DNA from: Hymenolepis diminuta
Taxonomy: Eukaryota > Platyhelminthes > Cestoda > Cyclophyllidea > Hymenolepididae
DNA length: 64,000 bases
Assembly: GCA_900708905.1 (NCBI GenBank)
Contig: CAADRB010000016.1
Span: forward strand, 1,066,357-1,130,356
Reading direction: 5' to 3'
Shown here: positions 1-13,679 of the stretch, one piece after another
Layout of the letters: each line of letters starts with the position of its first letter
Numbering within the stretch: the stretch's first letter is position 1
Notes under the pieces: model-generated
What the model saw: only the letters and a program-made list of their open reading frames with translations
Database searches by the model: none
What the model was told of the DNA's origin: nothing
Made by a program: the position numbers and the translations under genes

Positions 1-1349
1 GAATATAGGGTCTTTGAAAATTAATTTCCCATTATGATCACCAAACATTCGAACTTTCAGGAACGCTCCCATTTACCGGCACGCTATAGAGTTTGAAAAT
101 TAGTTGTTCAAGCGCAAAGGTGATAAGAGACCATTAAAGAAGTGCATGCACAAATCGATGCGAAGGTGATCGATAGCTATAATGAAAACTCAAGGCCACA
201 GGTTCAATAATGAGTTGTATATGAATAGTTCATTTAAACAGTGTCCAAATTCGTCCTTGGGTTCATGACGAGTGATGAGAATGACAGCAGGGAGGTCCGA
301 GACCATGCACATGTTTGGACAGGTGGTCACAACATAAGCACACACACACTTTGAATAGACTTAGTTGAGCGCATTTTTCTAAGAATCATTGCTGGTCTCA
401 TCAACTTGCTGCTAGCTGTAATGAACAAATAAATTCCAGTAACCTGTGAGTAAAAGCAAGAAATATGAACATCATAATATAACCCATATGAGAATATGGA
501 CATTTCAGTTAAGTAGAGCTCACGATGCCTTAACATTATTATCCACTTCAAATTCCAGGTTTTTTTGCTTATTGAGCATGTTTCAAGTTCCCTTTATTGA
601 AATGCTTTCGCATGAGTAAAGTTCGAGAAATATATTATCACTGTCACAGGCAAAGGTGAGCTCCGCCGTACCAGCTAATTGCTCCTTTGTAATTAGTAGA
701 CAAATCTATCAAGATGACATGAATAACAACTAAATTAAATCGACCGGTCAATAAGCTCTGAACTTGAACTCATTCAGTAACTTAGTACACAAATATAGAA
801 ATTCGAGCTTTTGAGTATTTGAAGTACAAAGTAATGACCAATATCCATTTAATAAGAAGCGGATAATCTAATGATTCCAGAAATGAAATGAGGCAAAGGT
901 TGTTTCACTATTTTCCACTTCTTCTTGACATCTCCCTTCTCTTGACTCCTAACTAGACTGTTTTATTACTCCACTTGATTAAAAATTACTGCCTTCGCTT
1001 CGTTGAGGGTAATAATTCTAGTCATTGTTAAATTGTAATTTAATTTTCAGGGAAAGTGAAGCATGTCCATGTTCATTTACTCCCATAAAACTTATTTTCA
1101 GGTCATGAACACGCTATCTTCGAGATTCCCCCTCGCCCTCCCTGCATTAATTTACATGATTTATCGCTTGTTAAAAACCAAGTCACTGCACAGGTAGATG
1201 TGCGAATAAAAACATCTGCAGATAGATTCAGTTAATTAAATGACCTTATCCTAGTTCCAACCATCTCAGTGTGGTTAAAGCGTTTTTTCTAATGATACCC
1301 GAAATCATAGGAAATTTTTTTACTGGAAACAGGAACTCAATATAGAGTT
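1..1349. other. Non-coding AT-rich sequence
   Basis: No gene, RNA or repeat is recognised here. Short frames such as the 74-codon minus-strand one at 327-551 have no family resemblance and ordinary AT-rich composition. Confidence 0.6.
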
Positions 1350-1570
1350 AATTCCCAAGTTCACTTAGGAGATCCTTTCCTAACGCCCACATCGGGTGGA
1401 GTGGCATCATGGAGCCTCCCTGGTGAGAGACTCGAATTCGGACACCGTCTATGTTAGCCGGACTTAACAGCTGCTGTTGGCCATTGCGATCGCTGGGTTT
1501 GCGCCGATGTGAACTGAATCCATGACCTCTGGCATGGTAATCGTATACGATGACCAATGCGCCACCAACG
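1350..1570 (-). repeat. tRNA-derived SINE, best-preserved copy, minus orientation
   Basis: Read on the minus strand it starts with a tRNA-like head: TGGCGCATTGGTCATCG resembles a pol III A box, and GGATTCAGTTC about 45 bases on resembles a B box. The body then has GAATTCGAGTCTCTCACCAG and GGAGGCTCC, and ends near 1350. The same order of segments recurs in at least ten other places in the window, which defines the family. Copies differ widely, so the family is old. An open frame of 69 codons across it is incidental. Confidence 0.75.
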
Positions 1571-3508
1571 CAAAAGGGGGTATGGGCTTAATTACCTTCT
1601 ATTTGGATTTTATATTTGTGGGTCTAACGGCAGATATGTCCGTGACTGAATCATAGTTTAATATGGCTTCAGCCCGCTTGTATTTGTGAAGTAGAATTGA
1701 AATTCAGCTTTTAATAAATTGAATCCGTTTGGAATAATCTACACCAAGCGAAATGCTATTAGTCTTCAAGTTGAGTTATTTAATTGAACCGAGTCGATCT
1801 TATTTATTACTTACCAGTATTTAATCATAATTTTTGCCAGAGGACAGTTCTGTTGCCATGACATTAGGTATGAGACCACTACCCAAATCTGAACACAATA
1901 GAAAACTTCACCTCCTGAACTCAGATCACCCTCCTCTCCCTCCTCCACTCCGGTAAATGTAATATTGGAAGCTCAGTAGCTGCAAATCTCGCTCGCATCT
2001 TTAACTAATCATTTTCTTATGGGCAAACGGACAAAGTTATAAGCTATTCGAGCAGTAATGACTCTGGAACTGTTCCGATTTCACAGCCGCAGAACATATG
2101 TCAAAGTATTATGGTTTAACACATCCATTCAAAACTTACAAATGGCGGATTGTGAATTGATTAGACAAAATAGGCTCAGTGGTGCTTTTTCTCCCAAAGA
2201 AAGAACTTTCCAAACAAGTAAATAATCGCTGTGAATCTTTATCCGTCAAAAATTTTAACTGTACTTGCCAATTTAATTCCACCTTCGACGTAAATAATGG
2301 AATGTTAAAGTTTTATTTTGGTAATCCGTATTTATAGGTGATTCGAAGGCTAAACAGATTAAAAATGAATCCAATTAATCAAATCGTTTTTCTTTAATTT
2401 TTCAGACAGTCTGAATATCCGAGATGATAGTTCCTTCATCGGGCAAATTCAAATTTTAAAATGAGTCAAAAATTGTCAGACTAGTACAAACTGATGTCGA
2501 GCATATCTTATTAAATGCAAATTTCACAACTAAGACTTTCGGCATATCTCATTTGCTCAAGAGGAAAATTGGGAAGTGATTACATTAAATCAACAGGATA
2601 ATGATTCGTGATTCTTAATTTCATCAAATTAGTTGGGGGATTTTGTCGTCTGAAAATTTGGAATCACTTGATGAGTTCTTGATTTTAAGGACAAAGGTGG
2701 GTAGGATCCAAGAGTTAACTGAATATTCTGATTTTGACCGATTTCCTCTCTCATTATTCTCGAATTTTCTTCTGTTCGCAGAATACAAACTGAGACGAAA
2801 TAAAAGGGAGAGCGACACCTGTGCAAACAAAGGGGAGAGAGGTGCATTTTTGTCCTCCCTGCTGATTCATGCATGCGAAAATAAACCACGCGGAGGAAAT
2901 TCGTCAACGCAGTTAAACAAGTTAAAACATTTGAAATAACACTTATAATCCCGTGGAAAATGATGAAATTCGATTTTAGATCCGAAAACATTTCCAATAA
3001 AAAAGCCTTAAGGTCGAATGAAAGCTAGAAAATGACCATTCTTCTTCGATCAAATTATCGTAAATGTTGTTTTAGATATCTTTCTAATTCCAACTCAACA
3101 ATTCTTGTCGCTTTTCTATAAACGTATAGAAAACCTTTCAAACACGTGGACTTGAATAGATGTTTACATTCTCAAAATAAATATTGGAAGGCCCTTCCCT
3201 GAGAACTTAAATGGGGCAATCTCATCATTTAATCAAAACTTTTTTATGACCAAAATGATGGGACGAATAGTGAATTAATACGCTGCCAAGTTAAGTAAAT
3301 TTGTTGTTAGTTTCAATTGGCTTGTACTCTACGTAAATTTGCTATACAAACTAACTGCTTCCAATGCACGCTTTATGGAAGTAAACAAATCAAATTTGCT
3401 ATCAACAACAAACTCTTTTAGTCAACAACAATTTTTATGAAACTTGTACTTGATTACCTTAGAACGGAAGACAGGGGAGGAGGAACATAATAGCACACCA
3501 CGCGTCTT

Positions 3509-3538
3509 TCAAGGTCATTCACATTGAGATGACCTTGT
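3509..3538. promoter_or_regulatory. Inverted pair of extended nuclear-receptor half-sites (candidate)
   Basis: TCAAGGTCA at 3509-3517 and TGACCTTGT at 3530-3538, facing each other with a 12-base spacer. TCAAGGTCA is the classical FTZ-F1/ERR monomer site. The function is inferred from the motif only. Confidence 0.3.
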
Positions 3539-5123
3539 GGGGTGTAGTGACCAATGAATTTTCACTACTTTTGTTACAATCATGGTAAATTTTATTTACT
3601 GAAATAGATGTGACTTTTTCCAGGGAAATTAAACAAGCTAGTTCGAGAATTATAGACCATTATTTGTGTTTTTGCGAAAATTAAGAGTGTTACCTAAAGA
3701 AATGTGCAGATTTGGTGAAATTTTAAATCAATTTTAAAATTTTTTCCCAATTGCTTGGCAATATTAGATGCCTATTTAATCTGTTTTACGCAGATTGAAA
3801 TATTGTCGGTTTAAGAAATTCTCACTTTTGGGAAACTTAGCTCCGGAATTCGAGAATTTTGCTGTCTTAGACTTGAACAGCAAATTGTAAGTCCGATTTA
3901 TCTTATTATTCAATTATTAAAAAGGGATAGACGTCTCTAATTTCTTAGCATCCCTAATAATAATATTGTTGAAATGTTTGAACCTCTTCGTTATTTAGAT
4001 GCAAATGGAGATTAGCTAATCGAATTATAAATTAATTATACACTTTGCAAAATAATTGTTAGGAAGGAGTCAAATTCAAGCATATGAAGCTTCTCAACTT
4101 GACACTTACTACTCTAAATAGGTTCTTATATCGCAGCTACTAAGATTATCTTAGTGGAATTCATGTAGTTGAAATGATTTTCAGTTGGTCCTAATGTGAT
4201 GATAAAATATACTACTGCTTTACGACCAGCCATTAAGATTCAGCAACCTGCTATAACCTGTAGCACAAATGTAATTTTCTGTTAATGTCAATGTTATTCC
4301 ACAATCTGCCGAACCTAAATCGACTCATTACCTTTGTTTAACTCAATTTCGCCTCTATGTCAACCTCTCTACCCTATTACCATTCATGTGCCTAAGTGAA
4401 TGCCATAAATCAGCTTACTTTTTCCAGAATGTCTGAGTGAATAATGTCTGGTTCATTGGTATTCGAGTTGGTGCACTTTTTTTCTCGTCTCAAATGTAAC
4501 AAGGAGTACTGTAAATGGGAGACTTACTCTCTTCCACAAAGGCGTCAATTCTCAGTTATCACTCCGATCTTGAGCCTTATCAGTAGTGTCAAGTGCAGGA
4601 GATAGGGATAAAAACTCACTTCAGACATTTAGATGAGGCACCATCAAGTGAAGGCATTAAATGAATACCCACTCCCACGTACTCCTTGATCTCTAATTAT
4701 TCAACTGAGTTGACTTCCCATTGTATATTAATTTACTTTTGCAAGTAACTTGACTTGTCTTAATTTATTAATGATTAGAGAAATGACAGAAAAAATATTC
4801 GAAAGAAGGATATCATGATGCGTATCGTTGTATCAGTCCTTCCACGTAATGCTCTAGTCTTCTAACCTAAGCAAACAACTATTTAAATAAAATACTTTTT
4901 AATAATATAGCAAAAATAAAATAATTCTGCTGCTGAATTATCTTTAAAAAATTTGACAGCTGAAAGTAAGAAGTGAAATAATTTGTAGCCATATTATCCT
5001 CCACCATTCTGCAAGAAAAAGCCTTAAAAGGGTTCTTAGCCAACTGACGCAACTAATATCAATTCAAGCCTCTGATTTATCGCGAATAAGGCTCAAACTA
5101 CTACGCAAAGACGGCACTAACGT

Positions 5124-5153
5124 GTGATGCATCATCACGTGATACGCATCACT
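5124..5153. promoter_or_regulatory. Compound palindrome with an E-box core
   Basis: TGATGCATCA (5125-5134, a perfect palindrome) is followed directly by TCACGTGA (5135-5142, a perfect palindrome with the CACGTG E-box), then TACGCATCAC. The outer arms GTGATGC and GCATCAC are also complementary. It could be a bHLH-ZIP binding site. Confidence 0.35.
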
Positions 5154-5184
5154 ATTTGTGTTGTGAGGCTCATTTGGGTGAGTT

Positions 5185-5206
5185 TTCACACGCGCACACA
5201 CACAAT
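5185..5206. repeat. Short (CA)n tract
   Basis: TTCACACGCGCACACACACA, about 30 bases after the palindromic site at 5124-5153. Confidence 0.85.
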
Positions 5207-8200
5207 GAACACTTATACGCACGCTTCGATTTGCTAAAGTGTGCAAACTTTTAATCTACATTGCGTAATTTATCGATCGACTTAACAGGTGTTTCATTCT
5301 ACAGTTGGTGGAACATCTGGTTCACCGTGCGCTGAAGGCCTATGGACAATCAATTTCTTTATTTGCTTGCCTAGCTGAGCTGATTTACGCAAATAATGAA
5401 TAGTGGTCATTGCACGTTATTGCGCAGCGTCTTAGTACAGTTACCTCTAAAGAAGAAAATCGATACAGGAATTGAGGCCTTATTGGCCTCTTCTAATCTG
5501 CTCTGTCCAATCGGCGTGCAGGCTAAATCAGACGCCTGCAATGATTATTTGAAACGCGAGAAGTTGTGCAATTTTATTATAGCAAATTAGAGTAAAGGCA
5601 TTGCATTTCCAATAAATGTGTTTAAACATTTCAACCTCAGTACATCGGTGAACACACTATAAACTAGGTCAAATTAACTATAAAAATCGTTGATGCGAAA
5701 ATGTACATTTGACCGATCAAGCATGGTTGAAAACTATCAATTTCTGCGCAAAGTCAAAGGCGTTCAAAAATTGACTTACATTTAGGAGATAAATATTGCT
5801 TGATTTCATACGTCAATTGTTCTCGTTAACAAAGGAACTTCGTAAGATAATGATTAATTTCTCCAACGCTCACGAAAGCATCAAGATCTGCATGAAAACA
5901 TAAGGACGTAGGACCACTTGCTTTTGTTCAAATTGATTAATAGTTTCGTTATTTTTCTTATGCATTTTCCATTGCATTATTGTAAAAAATTAATTAATTT
6001 ATGTGAATTTTACAAACTTAAGTACGTGTTTTAGGATGGATACTTGTTTAAATTGCAACGGGAAACTTCCTTCCGTTTTGAACATTATTTAATTCGCGTA
6101 GGTTTAAAGAATGTTATTTTGGAGAAAACAGTTTTTTTTTGCTCTCTTTTGAAGCATAATTATAAACATTTTTTAGAAAAATGAAGTCAAATATCTTTTA
6201 CTGAATAAGTTCAAAGGATGCGGATGCGGATACCAAAACTTTACAGAAAGACTTTATGGTTTTTACTCCTGGTTTGGAATTTAAAGTCCAACCTACACTA
6301 GTTATTTCCATTATAAAGCTCTAAATAAAGTATACAGATTAAGCTACCTAGTCTCTATTTTTAAAGTCCACATAAAATCTCAAGTGGAGATGAAAGAGTT
6401 CCTTGAAAACGAAACTAAGCTTGTGGACGAGAAAATCCGGATAAGAATAGAAGAAAGGAAATATTAAATTTAACGTAATGACTCTTCGTTGATAATTGGA
6501 GGTTAGGTGAAAGGAGCACTCATCTATACAATTATGGGGGAAAAATAATTTGGCATTTTAATTTGACAACAATCTGACAACAAAGTCTGATTAAACAGAC
6601 ATTTCATCGGATCAGGGGAACAGCGGGATAATTAACGAAAACCACTTTACTTCAAAGAAAAATTAGTTGTTTAATTCCTTAAAGGAAAAATTATAAAAGT
6701 CATGAATGTAATTTTCCTCTCAGCAACTTCAAATTTCCTAAAAAGAGGCGGAGATCAGACTTCGAGATCATGAAATTTCTGTATCTTCAAAAGAAATAAC
6801 TGCGATTTAAATTAAATGGCCACCCAAAATACAATTAAAATTATTCTGTTCGACACATGACAAAGCAAAAACCGGCAACTTTTAATCATGGGATGTATCT
6901 AGACACGAAGAAGAGCAAAGATAGCTTAAATAGAGGGGAAAAGGAAGCAATTATTGCAAAAGGAGAGAACACAAGTTGGAACTTAAAAGAGAAATCTGGT
7001 TTCAGTATTCATCAGGCTTTGTCCTTTATACCCAAAAAAGTAATTGCTTTAAACCTCGACATTCTAAAATTTAAACTCATGAAGCCAGTTCTAAGTGAGC
7101 CAGAACAGAATTGCCAATATATTAAAATGTTTTCCCGTACACTTACCTCTTATTAGTTAGATAATATTAGCTAGGATGAATTTAAACCAAGTAATGAGCA
7201 ATACCGAATATCGAAGGCTCTGAAGCCTCTCCCTCCCTTTCCCCCACTTTAAAACTTAAAATTCTTGCATTAAATGACTAATAACGATTATTTATTTATA
7301 TTTTGTTTTAACAAACAATGTACATGCATTATTTAAAAATAAATAAACTCTCCGCGGAACTTTAAAGCAACCGGGAAGTAAGCTTCATCCAATGACCCTT
7401 TTACCCGCAGTTTTGTGCTGATAATTTTTGTCATTTTTACTTTCTTCATATATTGACAAAAGATTGTTCCAGTACTTTTGACTCTTATTGACAAATAGAC
7501 AGTTGTACAATTCTTAAAATGACCTTCATTCATATTTTTAAAATTTTATTTAATTTTTGTGACAATTATTTCTCTCCCATTTTATCTTGAAGAAATTTAG
7601 AACTGTTCAGTCCTCCATGGTATTTGAAGGGAACAATAACATTACGCAATCGCAAAAAACCTCATCTAAGTATGTGTGATCGATTAGTAAAATTGAACCG
7701 TGCAACTTTCAGCAGGCATGAAGATTTACCGACTCTTTTCCATCTTCCTAATCCTTTTTATTAATTTAAAATGACTTTAAGCTCAGAATCTGGTCTAAGG
7801 GATGGCTTTAAACTGCCAATCCATGCTATTTCCTTCACCAGCATCATTCTGCTAGCATTTTGATCAAGAGAAGATTATTTAAATATGCATCATTCTGATT
7901 TCTTCATCTATCTTGAAATGACCTTATTCCAGATACGTGAATGAAAAATACTTTCTGGAATTAATACTTTTGAATCAACAATGTCTTCTTATTTTGGTCT
8001 ATGGAATGCTGAACACTCCCCAACAATAGTCGCAAATAGCTGGCCCTTGATTATCAACAGAGATAGAAAATAAAGAAATAGATATGATCAATATAACATT
8101 CGGTCTGTTCTGAACACTTTCAACTTGGACTAGCTCACAGGCGCCAGATATTCCACCAAGGAAGTTAGACTCCGTATAAGTGGATTTGGAATGCCGGTTC

Positions 8201-8438
8201 CTGTTGGAAACAATCTGATTCCATAAGTGAATCCATGATTTAAATGAGATAAGTTTAATTTATACCCCAAACATGTCATGCTCCTTTAAATGACAAATCT
8301 CATTCATTCACATTTTATAACTGTTATATTGCTGCCAGTATATCTGTAAAGAATGGTCTCAAGTTTTTGTTTTAATTCAACTTAAAATATATTTGGGAGC
8401 GTAACATGACTTCATAACACGCCTTTTTCGTTAGACTT

Positions 8439-8455
8439 ATATATATATATATATA
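8439..8455. repeat. (AT)n microsatellite
   Basis: Uninterrupted AT repeat of about 17 bases. Confidence 0.9.
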
Positions 8456-9515
8456 CAATAAAAAAATAATCAGAGGCTGGTATTTTCCTTCAGACAGCCG
8501 TTTTTCTGCCCCTCTTTCGCTTTATCATAAGTGGGGTGATATTTTCAAGTGCTCAATAAAATATTCTGAAAGCTTGTTGTTGGGTGTATTAAATGTCATA
8601 TTGTGGGAATTCTTCAACTAATTTCGTGGTACCTGGAGGTACGAGTTAGACTCAGTAACTGAGAAGAAGAGGAAATATAATCTAGAGGATCTCTCAATTA
8701 CATACTCAGTATATATTTTGAGAAAATACTTCCTATTTTCAAAATCACAAATGAATTATTTAACAGTTTTTAGGAAAGAGAACCCCTGTAAAGATCGAGC
8801 ATTACACGGGGTATCATTTTAAATTTAAGTTGTACAAAATAATTTATAGAACCAGAGGTCTTTAATTAAACATGATAGTTCTTGATTGGCCCTTGAACAG
8901 TTATAGAGTGCTATCTTTCACACATCCCGCATTTTCGATTAACTATAATCGACAGGAATTAAATCCAAGGCGACTGGTATTACAGACAAGCATAATGGGA
9001 AGTACGTAAGAGTTGTTGGGAGGTGAAATGGAATATTTCTTACAAAATATGTATCATAATTCCTCAGAATGGAAATATTAAATTCAATTGCTGACAGTAG
9101 TCATTAAAATTGATCAAACCGAGCTTACTCAATTTCGATACACTATGTCATCTGCTACCGAAGGAAGCTTTCTGAATATGCTAATAGATTGTTTCATTTT
9201 GCCATAATCAAAAATTAATTTTTCTTCCGTATAAAGTTATTTTAATTTTCTGCACTAGAAGATTTAGAAAGCACGGTGATTAGTCCTACCCATAACCACC
9301 CAATTTGAGGGTTTGTGTAATTGCTTATGTAAGGATTAGTCTGTCATTAGCACTAACGGATGCAATTAAAAGAATATATTACTCCTTTTGAAGCTCTGCC
9401 AAATTAAAATTTTGTCTCATCTCTGCTAAGTTAAAACTGTAAGCTGTGGAATATCTTATAAGATCATTTACCTTCTTAACCATGAAGTGAGGTGGCAATA
9501 CCAACCCTTCCTGAT

Positions 9516-9730
9516 TAAAAAATACTGGCCAATAAACACTGAAGTATTTGCTGCAAACCGGGGGACGAATCGTGAAATCTTAACTTTGGAGTGCGAACTG
9601 CCCATTCAGTAAATCAAATGAGGTAAGACTCTTTAATACCTTGACGTTGCTCTCTGCATCATTCTGATCTCCTCCCCTTCCTTATTTGCTGGACTTTCTT
9701 TTATTCCCTGTCAGCTGATTCCAACAAGTA
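9516..9730 (+). repeat. Dispersed repeat family B, plus orientation
   Basis: GGCCAATAAACACTGAAG, GGGGGACGAATCGTGAAATC, GGAGTGCGAACTGCCCATTC, ACTCTTTAATACCTTGACG and TGATCTCCTCCCCTTCC match the reverse complement of 39001-39260 in order. Compared with that copy, about 23 bases in the middle (the KYCTTR-coding part) are missing. Confidence 0.65.
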
Positions 9731-10055
9731 AAAATGGAATAATATTTTATTACCCTGGGAAAATTTTTAAAACTGCTCCATTTACTGAGAATAAAGGGAA
9801 ACAGTGTTAGTAAAGGAAACCAGATTTGTAATTGTATTGTTTTAGCCAAAATGCACAATAATGACCCGATAAATGTTCTTTTTTCACAAACTCATATGAT
9901 TTAAGACGCTGATCTATCTGTCTAAATAGACTTTCGGTTATTTTCCAGTCCCAGATCTGGGAAAATGGTAAGTAAAGTAAGGAAATCGTAATGCTAACTA
10001 CTGGCTAATAAAAAGTTTTAGCTAAAGAGAACGGACTATTATGCGAACTTTGGTG

Positions 10056-10250
10056 AATTCTGCTTATGCAAAAATCTTGCCGAATACAACAAGCGAGGAA
10101 AAGAGAAATTGGCCCTGCAATCGCTCTTTTTTTATATTTTGTGCTACCGGTTGTGCACTTTTATATAATTATACCAAATTCAGGACTACTTAACTAATTG
10201 GAGAGAAAATATTTCCACGAATATAACCTTTTGGTTTAAACACTAAAAGT
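10056..10250 (+). repeat. Dispersed repeat family E, copy 1
   Basis: ACAACAAGCGAGG, GAAATTGGCCCTGCAATCGC, TTTGTGCTACCGGTTGTGC, ACCAAATTCAGGACTACT and CCACGAATATAACCTT align in order with 24456-24630. No coding content is seen. Confidence 0.6.
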
Positions 10251-13200
10251 TAAAAGATTGAAAAGAGCATCACGGTGTGAAAAAGGTAAGTTCTCGCAGG
10301 CTCACTCAATGCACTAGAATTGGAAATCTGTGCATCCTATTGTCAAATTCGTATCCTTAATACGTTCTTTAAATAAGTGAAATTGTTATTATTATTATTA
10401 TCGTTTCATTAACTGGGTAGAACTAAGCTGACTTTATTTCATATGTACGATCTTCAAAATTGGCCATGTTGCTATGAAGACCCATCAAACTTAGAAAATT
10501 CCAGATGTGCGCCTTCGCATGCCACGGATAAATTTAAATGGAATACAATATCAAGAGGTTACAACTGAAAACAAATGTTTTTTTCGCGTTCAAAATTATT
10601 CTAATACCATTTGAAAGTAAACTTCAAACCATCTAACTTACCTGAAATCTCCAAGTCGGTTAGATCACTCATCCCACTAGATCTCTTGGGTTTTAAATTT
10701 TGCTACCCGCTTCTTCCACAAGCTGTACAACTTGACATTTTAATACAAGCATTAAATAATCCATTTCTTTTGATCGATCGGACCAAATGTAATTAAATTA
10801 ATAATCGAGCACATCCGTTTGATCGATTCTCAAGCCCGGTGATTTTGATAAAAAATTATTTTTTCTTCTTGCACTGTTATAAAACTTGTAAAACAATAAT
10901 AATAATCATGCAATCTAATGGAGAATCAATAACTAAAATAAACCTTTTTTGGATCTCCTAACTATCATGAACTTGTTTCTGCATTTTTAGATATTCTCTC
11001 ATTTCAATGAGGTAAATTTTCTAAAATGGCACAATTCACGTACAATTAAATCAAATTAAATTTATACTAATTACACAATGAAAATATGATCGAAATTTTA
11101 ATAGGAATTCTTCGGACAAGTCTATTAATGTCGAAGATAACAACGAAATATTTACACTATCATTATCTTATGTAAAATTTCTCTTTCCTTATTTATTTTA
11201 CTCAAATCAGGTTTTCATCTCTTTAAATAATCAATTTGAGTAATAGTATTGTGGATCATTTTTATGAAAAATGTGCAACATCTTATCGTTCTCTTTTCAC
11301 CTCCACTCTAAATCGATATTGCAGCCTACACTGGTAGGCGGGACACATCTTAAAAATAAACCCCACTTTTATGCATTTGCACTTTTGAGAGATTTTACTA
11401 CCCTCTTTACCATCAGGAGGAACAGAATCACATTAGGACTATGTGCTAGATTAAACTCAATTACTTATTTATCACCAGTTATCAACGCAAATCTGCGATC
11501 ATTCTACTTACTAGTTAAGGAAATGTATCCATCAATTTGTGTATTGATTATTTTTTTATCGAATAGAAAGCCGCAAGCAAACTGTGGAATCTCTAAGCTA
11601 CATTAATGAGGATATCAAAATAAACAATTCTCATGGAATTCAATGAGGAATTATTCATTTGAAAAACGGAAAACTCAGAAAAGGAAGGAAGGAAGTTGTG
11701 ATTATTTTTCAATAATGATTTTACTATTGGGCTCTATTTTTATAGAAATCACGGATGCATACTCGATGTCAGCAAGTATTCACATTGCTTCTTTCTCTTT
11801 CAATAAATTTATGTCCATTTTCTCCTCCTATATTATATTTGCATTTATCTTTAGCCTATTTATTGAAAGGCTGATTTTCCGTAATTTTGCATACCACCGA
11901 TATATTATTTTAAGAAAAGGACTCTTAAATATCTCCTTTTTTCCCTTAATTAAGCGCTGAAGACATAGAGATTGTTTGAAATCTCCCCTATTTCTATTTT
12001 TGAATACCAATCTTCCTTTTATCCTAGAATCCCTGTTTTGAAAACTGTTGTTCGGTCTTATCCTCTGAAGATTAATATTAATTATTTTTTTTTATTTTGG
12101 TCGGTCCTCTTACTTTTCAAGCTTTCTTTTTCATAATTTAACATTTCGAAAATTGGATTATTATTAATATTTCCTCTAAAGGCAAAGCCTAAATATCGAC
12201 CTTTGTGGAGGCATGGATATTTCCCTGGAATATTCGTACTATTTAACTACATCAAAACTCTTATCTTGGAGCCGATATTTAGGGAAACGCATTTTCTATC
12301 ATCTCTTCTATAGATCAGCATTGACTAGGGATGCTAACGGCCCACACCTCTTGATGTATCACTAATGGGCATTGATCTCGCAACCATTGAAGTAAGTGAT
12401 GTATTTAGACTTTCTACTTTTTACCACCCTGTTGAATCCTTTTAATGATTAAAATCGACTTTACCATTTTCGGTAAATCAATATTTTAATAGTTTTTTAG
12501 GATTTCTTACACGACGATAATTACAAAATCTATGCTTGAATTTCAACCAAATTTAGAAATGTCTTCCTAGAGAATAGGTAACAGTTCATCACAAAATTCT
12601 CATAGTAAAACAAAAAATATTTTTGGTGTAAATCATCGAAATAAATGAGTAATTAATCCTGAAATAACCGCCTCNNNNNNNNNNNNNNNNNNNNNNNNNN
12701 NNNNNNNNNNNNNNNNNNNNNNNNNNNNNNNNNNNNNNNNNNNNNNNNNNAAATGACACTTTTCAATCCATAGATTCGAATAATTATTATTTACGATCCA
12801 ATTTGTGGTTGAGATTTAATTTCATGCTTAATGAAATCAATAAAACACTTTTCCGCATAACCCATTAGTACATTTAACAATAATTAGTTTCAGAATTTTA
12901 TAAAATACTTTGAAAATCGATATTTTCCATCAATTACGATGGGAAGAGATTAATTGCGAGTTCATTTTTAAGTTAATTTTACATGAATATTTACACAAGC
13001 TACTATAAAAAGATTTTAGAGATAAATAACTTCCATTTTTCATATTGAAGAATCTTTATAATTAACTTTAGCAGATTTATTGTGCAGTAATTACCTTTAT
13101 ATTAGATTAATTTGCTGAAGGATTAAGTACGATATCCATCAGTGTTTAGAACACTTATTTGCATAGAAATACGTTATTTTCAGTCTTATAATATCAAAAT

Positions 13201-13679
13201 ATTAAAAAATAACAAAACGACAGCAAATAAAAATAATTATTATTTAATACTAAATGAAAATAAACTTTATTCGAAAATTAATAAGAAAATTATTGCTATA
13301 ACATTGGCGATTCAGAATTTGTGTTTACTCTAACACCTAAATATTTTTATTTATAGAATGACAGTTATTCAAATAAATCATAATGGATATTTGTTAAAAG
13401 GGATATATAACGTTTTTTCTATAATTCGTCGGTTGAAACTGAAACCATATTAAATAATTAAAACCTATTGCAGGTAGGTGTTTAATAGACAATAGATAGA
13501 TATTTTAGGTCTGATTTCGAAGCCAAGATTGAGTAATAGGTACTTTAAGAAGGTGGCTATTGGAATCAGGTGTTAAATCTAATTATTGACATTATTTAAC
13601 TAGAGCATTGAAGTTCTTGCACCGGGAATGATCAATCAAGTTTGATTCATTTAGTCGCATAGACACATCCGAGGAATGG
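10251..13679. other. Very AT-rich spacer upstream of the CBX gene (includes a gap)
   Basis: Mostly poly-A/T-rich sequence with small ATT microsatellites near 10390 and 10895. Long open frames at 11271-11960 have the Ile/Phe/Leu-rich content expected from AT-rich chance frames. 12751-13450 is the most AT-rich part. A SINE-like trace lies near 12350-12410 but is too weak to call. Confidence 0.55.
12675..12750. other. Assembly gap (76 N)
   Basis: A run of N. Features within about 100 bases of it may be cut. The flanks are among the most AT-rich parts of the window. Confidence 1.

Larger units (their letters stand above)
1571..9515. other. Non-coding sequence, no gene recognised
   Basis: Apart from the receptor-type sites at 3509, the palindrome at 5124, a CA tract at 5185 and an AT tract at 8439, I see only diverged AT-rich spacer. 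A block at about 2640-2930 is open on both strands but has no recognisable domain and no sign of splicing. Confidence 0.55.

Noticed and set aside
2629..2997. Overlapping open frames on both strands (98 and 122 codons)
   Set aside because: Neither has recognisable motifs; openness on both strands suggests base composition and not coding.
11271..11960. Two adjacent open frames of 111 and 105 codons on the + strand
   Set aside because: Composition is Ile/Phe/Leu/Ser-rich as expected from AT-rich chance frames; no domain, no splice signals that join them and no similarity to a known family.
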